Positions 1-7,906 of a stretch of DNA of 52,657 nt are shown here, piece after piece (positions within the stretch are counted from its first letter, which is position 1; every line of letters begins with the position of its first letter). Origin of the DNA: a virus; the IMG/VR virus record IMGVR_UViG_3300033571_024885, positions 1 through 52,657 of that record, one strand, 5' to 3'. The notes beneath the pieces are model-generated. The model saw only the letters and a program-made list of their open reading frames with translations. It did no database searches and was not told the origin of the DNA. The translations under genes were made by a program, and so were the position numbers.

Positions 1-689
1 AACGCTGAATGGGCGGGTCCGGTATCCGCTCTGCCGTGGGTACCTTTGTCGGCCTATGCATCCGACGGGAAGCCGTCAGCTTGCTCCAAAGGGCGTGCGG
101 TGCAATGGGTCTGGGGAATTGTACGGAGGAGATGTGGGGAGCTTATACGGACCCGGTATCGCCGACGGCGCCTCTCGGATTCTTTAGAGGAAATCTGGTG
201 GACTGGTGACATCCATTGGCCCATGAATAAGGAAGTTCGCATACATCATAGTTCGCAAGAAATATGCTTGGAAATGATAGAGCTCGCCTAATAGTGTCTT
301 AAGTTGCTAGCGCGAGTGAACTTCAGATTTTCCAGTTTTTGCTATGCGGTGACATGATTAGTCCGCCAATTATTGCATGATTTGTGCTGGAGAAGATGGG
401 CCCTGGAATGGTTGGATGCAGGTTATCGGTAAGAATAATAAAATTGCGGGGAAAAGCGTTATAAAATAGGCTGGAACCCCGATCCTTCGAACTGCTTATT
501 CGATGGTTGGGCGAACCACTCTGATTGCCTGCTCTCTTTCCGAATTTCAGCCCTGCTTTCCTCTCACTTATGGCCGGAGAGTCACTGCAGCATAGGGCTT
601 CTGATGGTGTACGACCCAGCGGGGCAAGGTGGTTCACGGACCCGTGAACCACCACTCGCGCTCCCAGCTCCCCAGCTCCCTCTCCCCCG
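1..689. other. Non-coding or unassigned left edge
   Basis: No frame here looks like a gene: the candidates at 46-291 (plus) and 323-655 (minus) have no family resemblance and unusual composition. Bases about 220-560 are richer in A and T than the neighbouring reductase gene. The only structure I see is the hairpin at 628-653. The part before 200 has G-rich motifs that made me consider a group II intron end, without support. Confidence 0.5.
628..653 (-). terminator. Stem-loop downstream of the reductase
   Basis: An 11-base perfect stem (GGTGGTTCACG / CGTGAACCACC) with a four-base loop lies 37 bases beyond the reductase stop. On the minus strand it is followed by TTGCCCC, not a U run, so it may be a weak terminator or an RNA 3'-end stabiliser. 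Confidence 0.45.
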
Positions 690-3600
690 TTACCCCTGCG
701 GCTTCGCCAGCGGCAGCAGGCACTTGTCCGAATCGCAGCCGGCAGGCCCCGCTTCCATCAGCTCGCCGCGGTCGTAGCGGGCCAGGGCTTCGAAGAAGTC
801 TGCCGTGCGGCGGCGACCTTCCACCTCCTGGTGCAGCCGTTCGTAGGTGGCCTTGTCGATCGGTTCGAACGGCAGCCGCGGGAAGGTGGCGTTGGCATCG
901 AACCGGGCCAGCAGCGCCGCGGAGATGTAGCCGAAACCTTCCTGGATGGCCTCGTGGATCTTGTGGGCCAGCGGTTCGATTTCGTTCTCGCGGAATTCGA
1001 TTGTGGCGCTGGTGTTGTGGGCGGTGTAGTGGCGCTGCACCTGCATGTAGAAGTCAAACTGGGCCAGCGCCGAGAAATTGTTGATCTCCACCGTGTCGGC
1101 ACCCGGCAGGTTCGCCCAGCTCACCTCCGTGGGGATCTCCACCAGCCACTCGCTGCAACGTGGATCAAACGGATCATCCAGCAGCCTTCCCAGTTCGTCC
1201 TTGTCCGATTGGCTCGGCACGATCGTGTAGCCGTAGTCCATGCAGGCCAGCGCCACCGGATCGTTCTTGCGGAAGGTGATGCGGCGGATGAAGCGCTGCG
1301 CCTTGGGCGGATGCCAGCCCGGGCTGGCGCCGGTGAGCAGGCTCTTGGAATTGTGACTCACAATGGCCCCCTGGAAGTACCAGGAGTCGTCATCGTCAAC
1401 ACCGCTCACGCTGAAGTCGTAGGTATAATCCGGCTCAGGATCCCGCTCCACTGACGAAACAGTAAACGGCGCGTAGCTAGAGTGCGTCATCTTGGCTGAA
1501 CGAAGAGGTCTTGCGCGACATTTTTCGCTGAACTTATTCAGGAAGTCCCTTGACTCCGGCAAGGTTGCGGCCCTCGACATGACAAGTGACCACATATCCT
1601 TCTCTTCCTGAAGACTTTGCCCCTGTGTATTATGAGACACGGTACAGCCAATCCCAACCGCTTCGGCGATTTGTTGAAGGTTTCGGATAAACGCTTCAGA
1701 GGCCATGTCAATCGAGAAGTGCCCTTTGGTTCTCACGCACCCATCGGTGTCGATAAGGCCGGCGATGAAGCCAAGTACGGACTCCCGAGAGGACACGCGG
1801 ATCGCGAGCGGGACTCTTTCCAGCTCTTTACTCTTTCCCTTTTCAAAGCCGTTCAAGTGCATCCAGTCCCATAGCTGTCGAGAGGCAAGGCAGAACTCGG
1901 TCGTCCTCTCCTCGTCTCGAATGGTGCCAGCAAGCCCGAAAAGCTTTGAAGCCACTTCCCTGAGCCGTATGGTCACAGCGCTTCCCGCCGGCATTGAGAA
2001 CCGGATTCGATGACATCTCTCACTCATGCTGCCGTTACCGAACAGCGCTCCCAGGAAATACGCGAGGTCGGGCGACATGGTGGCTGGTGTGCTAATCCCA
2101 ACCGACAGCAGTCCAAGCGAGTGCCCGGCAGATTCCCTACGAGCTTCCCTCGTGTACGCAAAAGCCTCCACCGGGATCAAGGCAGCCTCTGACGTATTGC
2201 GGTACTCTCCGAGTGAGTGCTGGATCCTTGACCCAGGCGCCAGGTCCTCGGCTCGACACCATTCGCCGCTCTCCAGCAGCAACCTGTGATCCGGCGTCAG
2301 ACGAAGCACTCTCTTGTTTTTGAGTGTGACCCTGATGAGTTCCATCGGCTGGTTGGCGATCCCGGTCTCGGCACTAATGCCGCCTCTGACGCTAAGCCCA
2401 GAGACCTCTGTTTCACCGCTCCCGGGCTCGAGCAGATCGTCGGCGTACAGCAAGCCTTGGTCGAAGACTCTAAGCGCTGTCCTGTCGAGACAGCCTGCCG
2501 GCTGCACCGTGGTATAGCGGTTCGGGATGCGAATGCCCTGGGATAGGCAGTACGACCTGACCTCATCGCCGACGATGTTTCGCCAGTGGGTCAGGTACTG
2601 GCGCTCCGCTTCGACGAAGGCTCTGCCCTGCTTTGCGGGGCGACCATCCATCATCCACTGCAGCCAGGATTCGCCAAAGGCTGTCACAAAGAAGTCGAAC
2701 AGGCCTGTGAAGCTGACGCCGACGATGGGGTCGTTCTCGCGGCTGTACTGGAGGCGTTCACTCGGGAAGTGGTGATGAAGCAGACCAGCGACCTGAAGCG
2801 CGGCGGCGCGGAATGCGCGATCTTGCGCCGGCTGGTCGGAGGGTTCGATGCGGTTCAGGTGCACGTCCCCGAGGTTGCAAACATTGTCGCAAAGAAGAAT
2901 TTCCGCGCATTGGCCACTAACAATTCCACCCGTAAGTGTAAACGAATTATTAGTTGGGACAGTGCAGCAGTAAACGGCAGGAGCGATTCCGGCGTCCGTG
3001 ACTGCAGACACTTTTAAGCCTTTGTACCTCATGTTATAGGCACAACGTCTATCAGAAAGGTCCTTCAGTCTAGTAAACTCTACCAGCCCAGCAAGCTTGA
3101 TGGCACCAGCCTGGCCGATGCTAAGCCGATGAGACTCTTTGTTCAGGCAGACGCCGCCCCTGTGCCCCAAGTCGTGATACCGAGCTGGGCGAGGGGGTGA
3201 GATTCTGAAGCGAATCCCAATATCGTGGAGCAGCAAGCCCAGTCCCTCCAGGAACTCCCTCGAGATCGAGACGATCTGATAGCCGTAGCCATTCTTTGAA
3301 TCCAGGGTCGTGCCATCAGCGTCGAACAGTCCCGCGATGAAGTCAAGCTGACACTGTCGAGTCCAGTTGTAGACCTCCTTGGGAAATTCCTTCTTGTAGA
3401 CTGAAACCCAGGGTGACAGGTCTTCTTCTAGCGATTTGCCTAGGTTCAGCAGGTAGCCAGCATCGGATAAGCCAAACCGCTCTCCGGTCACTCGGCCGCT
3501 CCGCGCGACGTACTTTTTAACTCCGATCTCTCGCTGTGACTCGACCAGCCTATCTACGCAAACATGCTTGGGCTCGTACACCTTGCAGACCGGTGTGAAC

Positions 3601-5177
3601 TGACTCTTGTTATAGGTCCCGTCCCCAACAAGAAAACCTTTGAGGTAAGCGCCATTAGCATGGACCTTACCGTTGACACGCTTTTCCGTGGACTTGAGCT
3701 GCATGCCAGGCTGGAGGTCTCGCGCCTCGATCCGCGTCCCGTCTTCTAAGATGAACGCGTGATACGGAGTGACGGTGTAACTAATTCCGCAATGGAGTTC
3801 AACGCGGACAACTGGCTGATCGGTTCCGGTTACCCTGAAGTTGTCAATTTTTACCCACCGGACACCGTCGAACACTTCAACCTCCCTGCCAACTAATGAC
3901 TCGATCGGGAAATGCCCCTGCCTTGTCATAACCATGGTCCCCGGGATAAGGCAGGGGTTCAATCCGTACCGGTGCATCCTGTGGTGGATGATCCGGTCAT
4001 TCGTGGGTTCGCCGACCTCTTTCGCGAGCGTCCTGATGTAGTTCGTCGCCGCAGTCTTGTCAGATCTATTGTACAACTTCAGGAAATGCTTCTTCTTGCC
4101 TGGGTCATCGAGCAGGTCGGCGTTTGCGCGCGCAATCGCCTCCGGCACATACTGGATCGCGCCTTCGCCACTGCCATGCTGCAGCGTCACTGCATCCAGG
4201 ATCTCCTGGTACGTCGGCTTGTGATGCCAAGTCCGCGTGTGGTTCGCCATGCGAAGCGCCTCACGCTCCGGGTCCACGCTCCAATTACCATCCTCGTCTT
4301 GCTTGTATAGACCAAGCTTCGCGATTGCGGCCTCTTCGTCGTGCTCGCTGAACTGCCTCATACCCGCTGCGCGTCTAATGCTGCCGGCAACGACGGCGCT
4401 CGCAGCCTCGTCAATCAGCAGGCACGCCTCGATCGGCGTCAGCTTCCGCCCGTGGGCCTTCCCGAGCAGCGTCGTGACCCGCTCCAGGGTGGACCGAAGC
4501 TTAATCGGGTTCGACACCCCGCCAAACCCCTTCAGGCGATTTCCAGCCCCCCGCACGTGCGTCAGATCAATGTTCACGAAGACGGGCTCATCCTCTTCGC
4601 CGCCGACCTCGAGCAGCCCCATCGCTATATTGATCAGTCCCTGATAGGCGTCGACCCACCCCTGCCGGGAGTCGCCAACCGTGATGTCGACCGAGGTCGG
4701 ATGAGTAAACTCGATCCCGGTACTCTCCTGCCCGCCATCGCTGTCGGGATCCTCCTTGACGGTCCCCAGCACGAGCTTGTGCTTGATCGGCGGAAGCTTG
4801 CCCACTACGTCCTGCTGGAGCACGGCGCCGGTGCCGGTACCGCACATGGCGAGCTCCATCAGTAGGCCGAACTGGGCCGGCTCATCGATGAAGCTCGACT
4901 GGCAGTTGTAGAAGCCGTAGAAGTTCTCGGGCTGCCGGCTCCAGTCGGTGCCGCTGACCCAAAGGGCCCGGCCACTGGGGAAGGCCTGCTGCTGTAGGGC
5001 AGCCTCCAGGCAGAGTTCGCGCTGCTCTTCGGTGAAGGAGCCGACCTCCGCGATGCCATTCACGGCACGCGTCACGGCCTCAGTGAAGCTCTCCCGGGTG
5101 CCATCGTCTTTGCGACGGCTGTAGCTCCGATAGAAGACAGCAGGAGCACAGGGAGCGGACTCCAGGAAATCTGACAT
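690..5177 (-). CDS. nrdJ: Class II (B12-dependent) ribonucleoside-triphosphate reductase with two inteins
   Basis: Reduces ribonucleotides to deoxyribonucleotides in the cytoplasm to feed phage DNA synthesis. The open frame is 1500 codons from an upstream TTG (5192), or 1495 from the ATG at 5177 preferred here; removing two inteins leaves about 770 residues, the size of monomeric adenosylcobalamin enzymes. In TTG-based numbering, Cys97 (motif FYNCQSS) is the N-terminal redox cysteine, the thiyl-radical motif NP-C-AE is split by the first intein (N412-P413, then C762-A-E764), CNLG follows at 772, and the C-terminal shuttle pair is C1486/C1491. The glycine-rich loop around residue 900 (PAG/SKSLLTGASPG) is split by the second intein. 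It is the last gene of the minus-strand block. Neither start has a convincing ribosome site (GGAAG lies before the TTG). Family call is secure; the exact start is not. Confidence 0.93.
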   Translation of the reverse strand: MSDFLESAPCAPAVFYRSYSRRKDDGTRESFTEAVTRAVNGIAEVGSFTEEQRELCLEAALQQQAFPSGRALWVSGTDWSRQPENFYGFYNCQSSFIDEPAQFGLLMELAMCGTGTGAVLQQDVVGKLPPIKHKLVLGTVKEDPDSDGGQESTGIEFTHPTSVDITVGDSRQGWVDAYQGLINIAMGLLEVGGEEDEPVFVNIDLTHVRGAGNRLKGFGGVSNPIKLRSTLERVTTLLGKAHGRKLTPIEACLLIDEAASAVVAGSIRRAAGMRQFSEHDEEAAIAKLGLYKQDEDGNWSVDPEREALRMANHTRTWHHKPTYQEILDAVTLQHGSGEGAIQYVPEAIARANADLLDDPGKKKHFLKLYNRSDKTAATNYIRTLAKEVGEPTNDRIIHHRMHRYGLNPCLIPGTMVMTRQGHFPIESLVGREVEVFDGVRWVKIDNFRVTGTDQPVVRVELHCGISYTVTPYHAFILEDGTRIEARDLQPGMQLKSTEKRVNGKVHANGAYLKGFLVGDGTYNKSQFTPVCKVYEPKHVCVDRLVESQREIGVKKYVARSGRVTGERFGLSDAGYLLNLGKSLEEDLSPWVSVYKKEFPKEVYNWTRQCQLDFIAGLFDADGTTLDSKNGYGYQIVSISREFLEGLGLLLHDIGIRFRISPPRPARYHDLGHRGGVCLNKESHRLSIGQAGAIKLAGLVEFTRLKDLSDRRCAYNMRYKGLKVSAVTDAGIAPAVYCCTVPTNNSFTLTGGIVSGQCAEILLCDNVCNLGDVHLNRIEPSDQPAQDRAFRAAALQVAGLLHHHFPSERLQYSRENDPIVGVSFTGLFDFFVTAFGESWLQWMMDGRPAKQGRAFVEAERQYLTHWRNIVGDEVRSYCLSQGIRIPNRYTTVQPAGCLDRTALRVFDQGLLYADDLLEPGSGETEVSGLSVRGGISAETGIANQPMELIRVTLKNKRVLRLTPDHRLLLESGEWCRAEDLAPGSRIQHSLGEYRNTSEAALIPVEAFAYTREARRESAGHSLGLLSVGISTPATMSPDLAYFLGALFGNGSMSERCHRIRFSMPAGSAVTIRLREVASKLFGLAGTIRDEERTTEFCLASRQLWDWMHLNGFEKGKSKELERVPLAIRVSSRESVLGFIAGLIDTDGCVRTKGHFSIDMASEAFIRNLQQIAEAVGIGCTVSHNTQGQSLQEEKDMWSLVMSRAATLPESRDFLNKFSEKCRARPLRSAKMTHSSYAPFTVSSVERDPEPDYTYDFSVSGVDDDDSWYFQGAIVSHNSKSLLTGASPGWHPPKAQRFIRRITFRKNDPVALACMDYGYTIVPSQSDKDELGRLLDDPFDPRCSEWLVEIPTEVSWANLPGADTVEINNFSALAQFDFYMQVQRHYTAHNTSATIEFRENEIEPLAHKIHEAIQEGFGYISAALLARFDANATFPRLPFEPIDKATYERLHQEVEGRRRTADFFEALARYDRGELMEAGPAGCDSDKCLLPLAKPQG
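1350..2492 (-). other. Intein 2 in the reductase, with LAGLIDADG endonuclease
   Basis: A 381-residue intein splits the conserved PAG/SKSLLTG loop of the reductase. It starts with Cys (CLDRTALRVF), has a block B LTPDHRLLL, dodecapeptides LAYFLGALFGNGS and LGFIAGLIDTDG, and ends with the standard IVSHN before an extein Ser. All residues needed for splicing are present. The endonuclease motifs keep their acidic residues in the second copy (DTDG), while the first has Asn-Gly, so nuclease activity is uncertain. It is not closely alike in sequence to intein 1, which argues for separate arrival rather than duplication. Confidence 0.92.
2910..3953 (-). other. Intein 1 in the reductase, with LAGLIDADG endonuclease, ending in Gln
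   Basis: A 348-residue intein lies between P413 and C762 of the precursor, directly before the thiyl-radical cysteine. It begins CLIPGTMV (block A), carries TVTPYHAF (block B with its TxxH), two dodecapeptides (KGFLVGDGTYN and IAGLFDADGTT), and ends GGIVSGQ followed by C. The terminal residue is Gln rather than Asn and the residue before it is Gly rather than His. Gln-ending inteins are known, so splicing is plausible but may be slower. The NPC/AE insertion point is a recognised reductase intein site. Confidence 0.92.
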
Positions 5178-5224
5178 TGATAGGCAAAGCAAGAGTTAGT
5201 CTTCCGCTTTCGCGGGCGTCGATT

Positions 5225-5479
5225 CTACCCCAGATCGCGGGATTCTGCGACTTTCTGCCAGGGCTCGGGCAGGTTCTGGAACATGGTGCCGCGAAGTGCG
5301 GCGCGCGCTGTCACCCAGGCTCGCAACAGGTCAATCGCGTGGTTGCGAAGCGCGTCTGGATCGCGGCACTCCTGCAAAGCGCGAACCATGCTTTCCTGCT
5401 GAAAGCGCTCGGCCATGGTGAGCTCAAAGGCGGGATTCGGTTCCAATCTAAAATGTGCAAGGCCAGCGAACTCTAGCAT
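5225..5479 (-). CDS. Small helical protein, possibly NblA-like
   Basis: An 84-residue protein predicted to be almost wholly helical. Residues about 12-30 read LEPNPAFELTMAERF; NblA proteins, which trigger phycobilisome breakdown in cyanobacteria, start their helix with a similar (E)LT-x-EQ-x-F motif and then have a second leucine-rich helix, as here (HAIDLLRAWVTARAALRG). Some freshwater cyanophages carry nblA. The match is to a short motif and the protein is longer than usual NblA (about 60), so this is a hypothesis; an uncharacterised small cyanobacterial family is the main alternative. It starts two bases after the stop of the upstream gene and is probably cotranscribed with it. Confidence 0.72.
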   Translation of the reverse strand: MLEFAGLAHFRLEPNPAFELTMAERFQQESMVRALQECRDPDALRNHAIDLLRAWVTARAALRGTMFQNLPEPWQKVAESRDLG

Positions 5480-5481
5480 AC

Positions 5482-5658
5482 CTAGGTCCCGGGCTCCCGC
5501 AGCGGAACCCCCTTCAACCTGTCAACATGGGCCACGATTCCCTCGTAGACACGTTTCCACTCCGGATGCCTGTGGCTGTACAGGCGAAGCGTATCCAGCG
5601 CATCCAGGAACGCGTCTTCGGTCGGGTCCTCAACGAGGACGTCGCGGATGATAGCCAT
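5482..5658 (-). CDS. Hypothetical protein, 58 residues
   Basis: I do not recognise this small acidic protein (starts MAIIRDVLVEDPTED). The open frame runs back into the primase gene in another frame, so the ATG at 5658, 28 bases past the primase stop, is taken as start; a GTG at 5703 or 5700 that overlaps the primase end is the alternative. No clear ribosome site is seen. Position between primase and the NblA-like gene, with only two bases to the latter, points to one operon. Confidence 0.6.
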   Translation of the reverse strand: MAIIRDVLVEDPTEDAFLDALDTLRLYSHRHPEWKRVYEGIVAHVDRLKGVPLREPGT

Positions 5659-5686
5659 GGCCGACAGGCGTGTCCGTAGGATGCCG

Positions 5687-7264
5687 CTACAGTAGCGCAC
5701 CACCCAGGTCAGCAAGCTTCGTCGTGACGTACTCCACAGCGGCCGGCTCGGCACTAAGCGAGATCGTCGGCCTGACCAGTGGCCTGACGACCCTGCTGTA
5801 GCGCTGTTCGGAGACCGCCAGGATCGCCATCGCTTCACGGGGGCCGAACTCCGGCGAGAACTGCTCAAGATCCGACAGGCGGCGCCAGAACCAGACGTGC
5901 GCCGCACCAGCCAGAAAGCCCATCAGCGGGCGCAGCGTCTGCCTGAGGTGCGGGTAGTGGACGTACAGCCGCAGTGCTCGGCGTTCCACCTGGAACCTGA
6001 CCCACTGCGGATCGGGCCTGGACCAGGCCGCATAGTGCGAGATCGTCGGCAGCCCAGAGATCCACCCCTTGGCCAGGGACGAGGCCGCCTCAGGCGTGGC
6101 CGCCAGCACCGCCGAGGCCTTGTCGACGTAGTGCTGCCTGAGGGCGGGCGACCTGATGGACTCTACCAGGTTGCGAATTGCCGTCTCTGCTGCAGAGAAC
6201 TTCTTGGTGTCGGTCCTGTCAAGTCCGGCCAGCCAGGAGTCGATCTGCCAGTCGAGCCACGGCACCGCCGCCTCGATGATGCCGCCGAAGTCCATGCCAG
6301 CGTCGACGCAGTCAGCCGGATCCATCCCATCCGGGAGTTTGGCGATGCTGATGTTCGCTTCGCCCTTGCACGCGAACGGGCCGATCGCTGACACCGCCCG
6401 AGCAGTGGCGCTGGCGCCACCCTTATCGGCGTCCATGCAGAGCACGAAGTTCGAACACTTCAGCATGAGCCTCTTGACGGCGGCCTCGCTTGGTATCGCC
6501 GTGCCCTGCAGTGCAACGACATTGCAGTGCCCAGCGCACCACAGCCGAATCACGTCAAGCTGCCCTTCGACTATCACCATGAAGCCAGCGTCCCTGGCAG
6601 CCTCCCAGGCCCTATGCTCATTGAAGAAAAGGCTTGACTTCTTGAAGATCTCACTGTCTTTCGAGTTGATGTACTTCTCCTTGCCGGAGTAAAGCGGATC
6701 GATGACACGCTTCGAAAACCCAACAATCCTGCCGGCGTGATCGTGGATCGGAATCGTGATTCTGCCACCGTCTGGGGCCCCGGCGTCCCATCCAAGCTCG
6801 AAGAATCGGCTGGCCTCTGCTGTCAGGCCGCGACCGAGTATCCAATCACGGGCCGATTCTCCAGTCCTGGAGCGAATTGCCTTCCGGTAGCGCTCATGCG
6901 CCCTGGTCAGCGACGAACGCTCTGACTCGATCCTGGCGCGACGTTGCCTCTGCGCCTCCTGGTCCTCGTCGTCCCTCAGGATCTCGACCGAGTGCTTCTC
7001 GGCGATGCGCTCGACAGCCTCTGCAAACGACAGTGAGAACTTCTGCTTCACGAAGTCGATCCCGTCCTTGCCACCGCCGCAGGCAAAGCAGAAGCAGATT
7101 CCCTTGGCGTCGTTGATCGTCAGCGACGGGTTGGTGTCGTTGTGCCACGGGCACAAGGCGACCGCTTCACGGCCAACCTTCTTGAACGCGATCCCCTCCG
7201 ACTCCAGGATCGCCGTGATCGGGACTGCCCTTACGGCCTCGATGGTGCCCTGTGAGATGCTCAA
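5687..7264 (-). CDS. dnaG: DnaG-type DNA primase
   Basis: Makes RNA primers for DNA replication, partnered with the DnaB-like helicase at 31748-33532. The 525 residues contain a CHC2 zinc-binding domain near the N-terminus (C38, H41, then C57/C59 and C62 in the CFCFACGGG stretch) and a TOPRIM catalytic core around residues 225-300, with the glutamate motif VIVEGQLDVIRLW and the acidic pair in VLCMDADKGG. The C-terminal 200 residues have no domain I can name and probably bind helicase. The ATG overlaps the stop of the sigma gene by four bases (ATGA), indicating translational coupling. Confidence 0.92.
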   Translation of the reverse strand: MSISQGTIEAVRAVPITAILESEGIAFKKVGREAVALCPWHNDTNPSLTINDAKGICFCFACGGGKDGIDFVKQKFSLSFAEAVERIAEKHSVEILRDDEDQEAQRQRRARIESERSSLTRAHERYRKAIRSRTGESARDWILGRGLTAEASRFFELGWDAGAPDGGRITIPIHDHAGRIVGFSKRVIDPLYSGKEKYINSKDSEIFKKSSLFFNEHRAWEAARDAGFMVIVEGQLDVIRLWCAGHCNVVALQGTAIPSEAAVKRLMLKCSNFVLCMDADKGGASATARAVSAIGPFACKGEANISIAKLPDGMDPADCVDAGMDFGGIIEAAVPWLDWQIDSWLAGLDRTDTKKFSAAETAIRNLVESIRSPALRQHYVDKASAVLAATPEAASSLAKGWISGLPTISHYAAWSRPDPQWVRFQVERRALRLYVHYPHLRQTLRPLMGFLAGAAHVWFWRRLSDLEQFSPEFGPREAMAILAVSEQRYSRVVRPLVRPTISLSAEPAAVEYVTTKLADLGGALL

Positions 7265-7905
7265 CGATTTTCGACGAACTTGCGGAAACGAACAGCGAGC
7301 GCCGACGGCGGGCGGCGCAGGCGACCCCGACTGTACTCCTCCAATTGCCGTCTGAGGACCGGTGGCATCGCCTCGATCAGCGCCTCAGCCTCTCGCTCGT
7401 AGGAGGATAGGTCAAAGGCCTCTTCGGCTTCTAGCGCCTTTCCTGGCAGCGAGTGGTCTTTCAGTTCCAGCGGTGGGCCAGAGCACGCAAGCATCACGTC
7501 CTGCCATTCTTCGGCGTCGATCTCGAGCTTAGCACAGATCTGCTCGTCCGTGGCACCCTCCAGGATCATTCTGCGCCCTTTGACCCAGAGCTCTCGCATC
7601 CGGTGGGACAGGCGCATGGAGTAGGTGCGGTCCCTGATGTAGTGCAGGATCGCGCCGCGAATGTATGGAACAGCGAGCGACGAGAACCGCATCGTTCGGC
7701 CGGTGCGCACGCTGACCAGGCCGGCATCGTACTTGGCCGCCGCCTGGCATAGGCCCTCGAATGCAGCGCTCTGCAGGATCGAGAACTCGATGCCGGTCGA
7801 TCGCTGGTAGCGCCAGGCGATCTCCCGTGCCAGGTTGATGTTATCGGCAGCAAGCTTCTGCTGCTCGCGTGTCAGCCTGAAGTCTGGCTCTCTCTTTGCT
7901 GCCAA
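7261..7905 (-). CDS. Sigma-70 family RNA polymerase sigma factor (first copy)
   Basis: A 214-residue sigma factor expected to redirect host RNA polymerase to phage promoters. Region 2 covers residues about 20-95: NLAREIAWRY, the core-binding QSAAFEGLCQAAAKYD, and the -10-binding stretch with RFSSLAVPYIRGAILHYIRD. Region 3 follows (SHRMRELWVKGR... DEQICAKLEID). A canonical region 4 is not obvious: the C-terminus is short and basic, so promoters read by it may not need a -35 box, which fits the extended -10 motifs in this window. It overlaps the primase start by four bases and follows terminase closely. A second sigma gene lies at 39000. Confidence 0.85.
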   Translation of the reverse strand: MAAKREPDFRLTREQQKLAADNINLAREIAWRYQRSTGIEFSILQSAAFEGLCQAAAKYDAGLVSVRTGRTMRFSSLAVPYIRGAILHYIRDRTYSMRLSHRMRELWVKGRRMILEGATDEQICAKLEIDAEEWQDVMLACSGPPLELKDHSLPGKALEAEEAFDLSSYEREAEALIEAMPPVLRRQLEEYSRGRLRRPPSALAVRFRKFVENR

Positions 7906-7906
7906 T

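Noticed and set aside
60-170. Possible group II intron 3' end (G-rich segment with AGCCG...CGGTG)
   Set aside because: A proper domain V hairpin with its bulge and GNRA loop could not be drawn, and no reverse transcriptase is nearby.
323-655. 110-residue minus-strand frame
   Set aside because: No recognisable motif, odd composition, and it runs through the hairpin at 628-653.
4237-4865. Plus-strand frames of 135 and 174 residues across the reductase
   Set aside because: Antisense shadows of conserved reductase motifs.
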